In this document: positions 60,024 through 64,000 of the stretch, one piece after another | Numbering within the stretch: position 1 is the first letter of the stretch | Layout: each line of letters begins with the position of its first letter | Assembly: GCA_009733575.1 (NCBI GenBank) | Contig: ML769558.1 | Location: 1 to 64,000, forward strand | Direction: 5' to 3' | Source: Gymnopus androsaceus JB14 | Lineage: Eukaryota > Basidiomycota > Agaricomycetes > Agaricales > Omphalotaceae | Length of the DNA: 64,000 bases | Notes under the pieces: model-generated | What the model saw: only the letters and a program-made list of their open reading frames with translations | Told to the model about the DNA's origin: nothing | Database searches by the model: none | Made by a program: the position numbers and the translations under genes

Positions 60024-62148
60024 ATGTCCGATTCTGTTCCCAAGGACGTGACTTATGACCCAGAAATAGGCGCCACCAAGAAAGATTCTTCATTGCTCAG
60101 TGTTGACAGCTCCGCGGAGTCCCTTTCTGTTGGTATACAGATAGCGCAGGAAAGCGAGAATGAAATCAGGTATAGGACTTGCTCGTGGCAGAAGGTGCGT
60201 ATCGATAACATAGATGGATTACTAGCTAGCTGATCTATCCAGCGGGAACTCTCTTTAGACGGCAGCTTTGTTGTTCTCCGAATACATCTGTCTCGCAATG
60301 GTCTCTTTTCCCTGGTACGCGTTTAGACGTCTTCCTGTACTCTTTCGTTGACTTTTCGCGCATCTAAAGGTCTTTCTCTGTACTCGGAATGGTTCCTGGT
60401 GTTATCGTCACGTTAGCCGTCGCTTCGACGTGTTTATACACATCCCTCATACTTGGAAGATTCTGCCTAAAGCACCCAGAGATGCGCGATATTTGCGACA
60501 TAGGAAGATATCTGTTTGGTGGATCAGAGCTGGCGTATAACCTCACGGCTATAATGTTCATTCTGAATAATGTCTTCATTCAAGGTATGATATCATACCC
60601 TGTACAACTGATGATATCCCAACGCTGATGACCCCTTAATCCGACTCTCTTTTCAGGATTGCACGTCTTGACAGGGGCTAAATACTTGAACACGCTTTCC
60701 AACTCGGCTGAATGTACTATAGTTTTTGGGGTGTGTACCGACTTTCTTTTTCGTTCCAACTTGCTCACTGGCTTCCAAATCACAGGTTATTACCTCCATC
60801 ATCTGTTTCATTATCTCCCTCCCCCGTACGCTTAACCAAATGTCTTGGCTGGGAACATTCAGTGCAGTCACAATGGGTCTTGCTGTCCTCCTCACAATGA
60901 TCTTCTCTGGCATTCAAAGCCATCCAGCTGGTTACATTGCTGGTGAAGAACCATTGGTAACGGCGATCCCTGTTGCTGGAACTACGTTTATCTCAGGTAA
61001 GCCTCATCCTGTTGTCTTTCGTCTTTATTTTATGTTGTCTGTAGGGATGTCAGCGTTCTTGAACATCACGTACACTCTAGTCGGCCAAGCTGCTATTCCT
61101 TCGGTATGATTTGTTAACAAGGCGCACTCAATACCTTGTACTCACGTTTTTCCTTCAGTTCATTGCGGAAATGAAGAATCCAAAAGACTTCCCTAAAAGG
61201 TATGCTTACTCTTGCGTTTCTCAGAACTGGAACTTATCTTATTTTCACCCTTAGCTCTCTGGGCCGTTACCATCGCAGAAATCATCACCTATACGATCTG
61301 CGGAGCTGTCGTGTATCACTTTTGTTGGTGCGTAAAGCTATAGCGTGCTGTTTACTTACTGATACTAACTCGCAATGAATCGACTAGGAAACCAATACAT
61401 CACTGCGCCCGCGTTCGGTTCGCTGCAGCCCATGTTCGAGAAAATCGCGTTTTCTTTCGCGTTACCGACAATCTTCTTCTTGGGAGCTTTGTATTCCGGT
61501 GAGTGCTCTGTCGTTTTGTATGCGACTCGGACTCACATCTCCATCCTGCCAGTCCATCAGTGCGCGTTTCATATTCTTCAGACTCTTCCGTGAATCTCGC
61601 CATCGACATTCCAATACCGTTCTCGGATGGGGAGTCTGGATTGGAATCGTGGCTACTACATGGGTCTTTGCATGGATCATCGCTGAAATCATCCCATTCT
61701 TTTCTGATATGCTGAGCTTGATGAGCTCATTGTTTGGTGCGTACTTTGGCTTGAGACTTGTCCGTGTACTCATTCCTCTCGCACAGACGGCTGGTTCGGG
61801 TAAGCTAGTTTCGTTTAGCATGTGTATTATTCCAGTGATACCAAGCGTTCGTCTCCAGCTTCATCTTCTGGGCAATGGCATACCTCACGATGTATCCTGG
61901 CCAGCAAAAATGGGCTGGACCTCTGCGTTCAGCGGAGACTTTGCTCAATTATTTCTTCATCCTTTTGGGAGCGTATATCACCGTTGCGGGGACTTATGTG
62001 CGTACTTATCTTTCCTCACTTTGAATTCTTTCAGTTGATTTTGTTTTCGTAATTTTGCCTTGCGCAGACAAGCGTGGAATCTATTATAGAGTCTTATCAA
62101 GCACAAGAAGTTGGAGGTGTATTCACATGTGCAAGCAATGCTCTGTAG
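60024..62148 (+). CDS. Neutral amino-acid transporter (AAAP/Aa_trans family)
   Basis: A membrane permease that moves amino acids, driven by protons, across the plasma or vacuolar membrane. The soluble N-terminus (60024-60194) is followed by ~10 membrane segments, for example VLGMVPGVIVTLAVASTCLY, VITSIICFIISLPRTLNQMS, MSAFLNITYTLVGQAAIPSF, AEIITYTICGAVVY and GVWIGIVATTWVFAWIIAEI. The blocks FIAEMKNPKDFP and AFSFALPTIFFLGALYS are hallmarks of fungal neutral amino-acid permeases. Many short introns interrupt the gene; splice sites at 60195-60258 and around 60590, 60790, 61000, 61120, 61200 and 61330 keep the frame. Stop codon at 62146-62148. Substrate specificity is not readable. Confidence 0.86.
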
Positions 62149-62580
62149 AGACAAACGATGTACATTATCTCTCGATAGAGATGATCTAGATGCTGAGGAC
62201 CCTTGTTTAGTGGGGTTCAGACTGTCTTACAAGCCCAACTATGGCCGTACATACGTGTTTTAACTTTTGGAGTAAGAACCGCGTCCTTCCGCGTTTCTAC
62301 TGGACTAGTCATAGGTTGCGATTTCTTTGATCATACGACAGACCAAGCACGGCATTTTTACTGCATCTCTAGTCACGAAGCAATCAAGGCGTTCATTTAC
62401 CTATCGCGTGCTTATCGCGAAATCTTCTAAAATTGAAAATATTCCATTACCGCGATCTACCGGAAATCCATCCCCTCATATAAATAGCAACGTGGTCGGT
62501 CCTGTGCTTTTCTCCCTCGCTTGTTTTTGCGAAGTTCATACCAATTCATCCAACCCTACATTTAGAACTAAACGATCATC
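62149..62580. other. Intergenic DNA and putative promoter of the dioxygenase
   Basis: No gene is seen. A TATA-like ctcatataaatag lies about 105 bp upstream of the start codon at 62581. Confidence 0.5.
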
Positions 62581-64000
62581 ATGGTTGCAGCACCCGGTTC
62601 CCCTACCCCCCAGGTATCTCCCAGCGCTATCATTGGTTCTTTGGCACAATTCCCCCATATTGAATGTGAACCTCACATCGGTACCCACTTCAATGATGCT
62701 TCCACTCAGCTCTCCGATATCCTCAAAGCTCCAAACTCTGACGAGCTTATCAAAGACCTCGCCACTCTCGTCTCGCACCGTTGCGTGGTATTCTTTTCGG
62801 CCCAGAATTTGACGGTTGAGGAGCAGTTGGCGCTTGGAAGCAGGCTTGGGGAGCTTTCGGGAAAACCGAAGACGTCGACATTGCATAGGCATCCCATTTC
62901 GGAGGAGACGCCTGAGCTGGGCGCGGAGATTTCAGTCATTTCCTCGATGGGGTAGGTATCTTTCTCCTCTCTTTATTGATACTCAAGACTGATCTAAATT
63001 TATTATTATCAAGAGGAATTGCCAAGGCGGGATTCAAGGACAAAAGGCGTGCAAGTAGGTCTTTGCTGTCCTTAATGCTCTTCTGCCCATGTCTGACATT
63101 ATTGGTACATAGGCGATGGTTGGCACGCAGATATTACCTTTGAAACAATTCCATCCGATTACGCAGTAAGCGGCTAACGATCCTTGTACATCCGTCCTTG
63201 GAGTTGATTTTCTTTCAGCTGCTCAAAATGCACACTCTTCCTCCGAGTAAGTATCACCGTATTCCTGATTTCTACACTGCATGCTAATTTGTTGCTAATT
63301 TTATAGCTGGCGGTGACACATTGGTGAGCATTACTCAGGCGTACTTAGACCACTTCCTGACCTTGTCTCTCAATGCTACGATTTCTAGTGGGCAAGGTGT
63401 GTTGTATTTGTGGTAACTATATTCTAAGATTACTTACCAAGTTCAATCCATAGCGCGTACGAAGCATACGACAAGTTTTCCCCTGCATTCCAGAAGTTCC
63501 TGGAGGGCTTGACTGCTTTGCATAGCGGGGAGACGTTTATTGAGGTTAGTCTGGCTCACTTGGTTCTGGAGATATTCTTTATATCTGATTCGTGCTTCTA
63601 TCATACAGTACGCAAATAAATTCGACCTAAAGATCAACGATCCCCGTGGCTCTCCAGAAAACTCTGGTACTCATTTGACTGCTATTCAGTGAGTTTTTAA
63701 GTGCTAATCTCGCCTTCGTATCCTATGCTCAGCAACTTTTCGCATAGCCCCGTCATTCGAACCAACCCCGTTACAGGGTTCAAGGGTTTGTTCGTGAACA
63801 AAGGGTGAGAGCTATCATCGTGCATATTTGGATCCAGCCATCCTAATGATTATGATTCGAATTCCTTTGCGCTTAGATTCACGAGACGAATCCTGGAACT
63901 AGGACCGGACGAGTCGGACAATCTTCTTGAGTACTTGTTCAGGCATATCGCGGAGAATCATGATATGCATGTGCGATACAAGTGGAAGTTGAATGACCTT
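62581..64000 (+). CDS. TauD/TfdA-family 2-oxoglutarate-dependent dioxygenase (3' truncated by window)
   Basis: It would use Fe(II), O2 and 2-oxoglutarate to hydroxylate a substrate such as a sulfonate, with sulfite release in taurine dioxygenases. The first exon (62581-62953) gives LVSHRCVVFFSAQNLTVEEQ and LGSRLGELSGKPKTSTLHRHP. After short introns come GWHADITFETIPSDYALLKMH, with the H-x-D iron motif, GGDTLWASAYEAYDKFSP, THLTAIHPVIRTNPVTGFKG, and LELGPDESDNLLEYLFRHI. The distal His and the C-terminus lie beyond 64000. Fungal JLP1-type sulfonate dioxygenase is the best guess; substrate is unproven. Confidence 0.88.

Overview
The window looks like nuclear DNA of a filamentous basidiomycete, probably an agaricomycete. 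Genes are split by many introns of about 45-65 nt with GTNNGN donors and CTAAC/CTRAY branch points. The gene families (KDZ transposase, F-box proteins, Zn2Cys6 regulator, MYND and GIY-YIG proteins, TauD dioxygenase, PEP-mutase-type lyase) fit such a genome. No rRNA, tRNA or prokaryotic feature was seen.

Layout. 1-8600 is repeat-rich and holds a decayed hAT transposon whose transposase is broken on the minus strand. A papain-like cysteine peptidase gene (8651-9481) follows. 9776-13077 is packed with non-autonomous elements: one MITE inserted in another of the same kind, each with its own 8-bp target duplication; a larger inverted-repeat element; and two copies of a CATCAGC-ended MITE. 15689-19939 holds a duplicated pair of small secreted or membrane-anchored protein genes, separated by a 2.2-kb long-inverted-repeat element that itself carries a hAT MITE. 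21446-22427 is a terminal-repeat retrotransposon in miniature (5-bp duplication) whose right LTR has captured an inverted copy of its own interior.

The main discovery is 22545-41789: a 19,245-bp DNA transposon bounded by 84-bp terminal inverted repeats that differ at only two positions. Just inside each end lies a dense array of short hairpin repeats, about 20 on the left and about 30 on the right, whose stems covary. Between the arrays sit nine genes with clean spliced models: a GIY-YIG (T5orf172-like) protein, a 144-aa unknown, an 11-exon coiled-coil protein broken by a 103-bp tandem duplication, an F-box/degenerate nucleotidyltransferase-like protein, a basic 201-aa protein, a MYND zinc-finger protein, a Cys-rich 404-aa protein, a full-length 944-aa KDZ transposase with an open frame, and a 169-aa coiled-coil protein. 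The near-identical ends and mostly open frames suggest recent mobility. I infer that the transposase acts on the TIRs and hairpins; what the passenger genes do is unknown.

Right of the element (41790-64000) is ordinary genic DNA: a decayed aryl-alcohol dehydrogenase-type aldo/keto reductase, a PEP-mutase/isocitrate-lyase-family gene with a damaged 5' end, an F-box gene with an inverted, frameshifted paralogue 8 kb away, a large Zn2Cys6 transcription factor, another F-box-like gene, an amino-acid transporter, and a TauD-type dioxygenase cut by the window edge. All gene models were spliced by eye and need transcript support.
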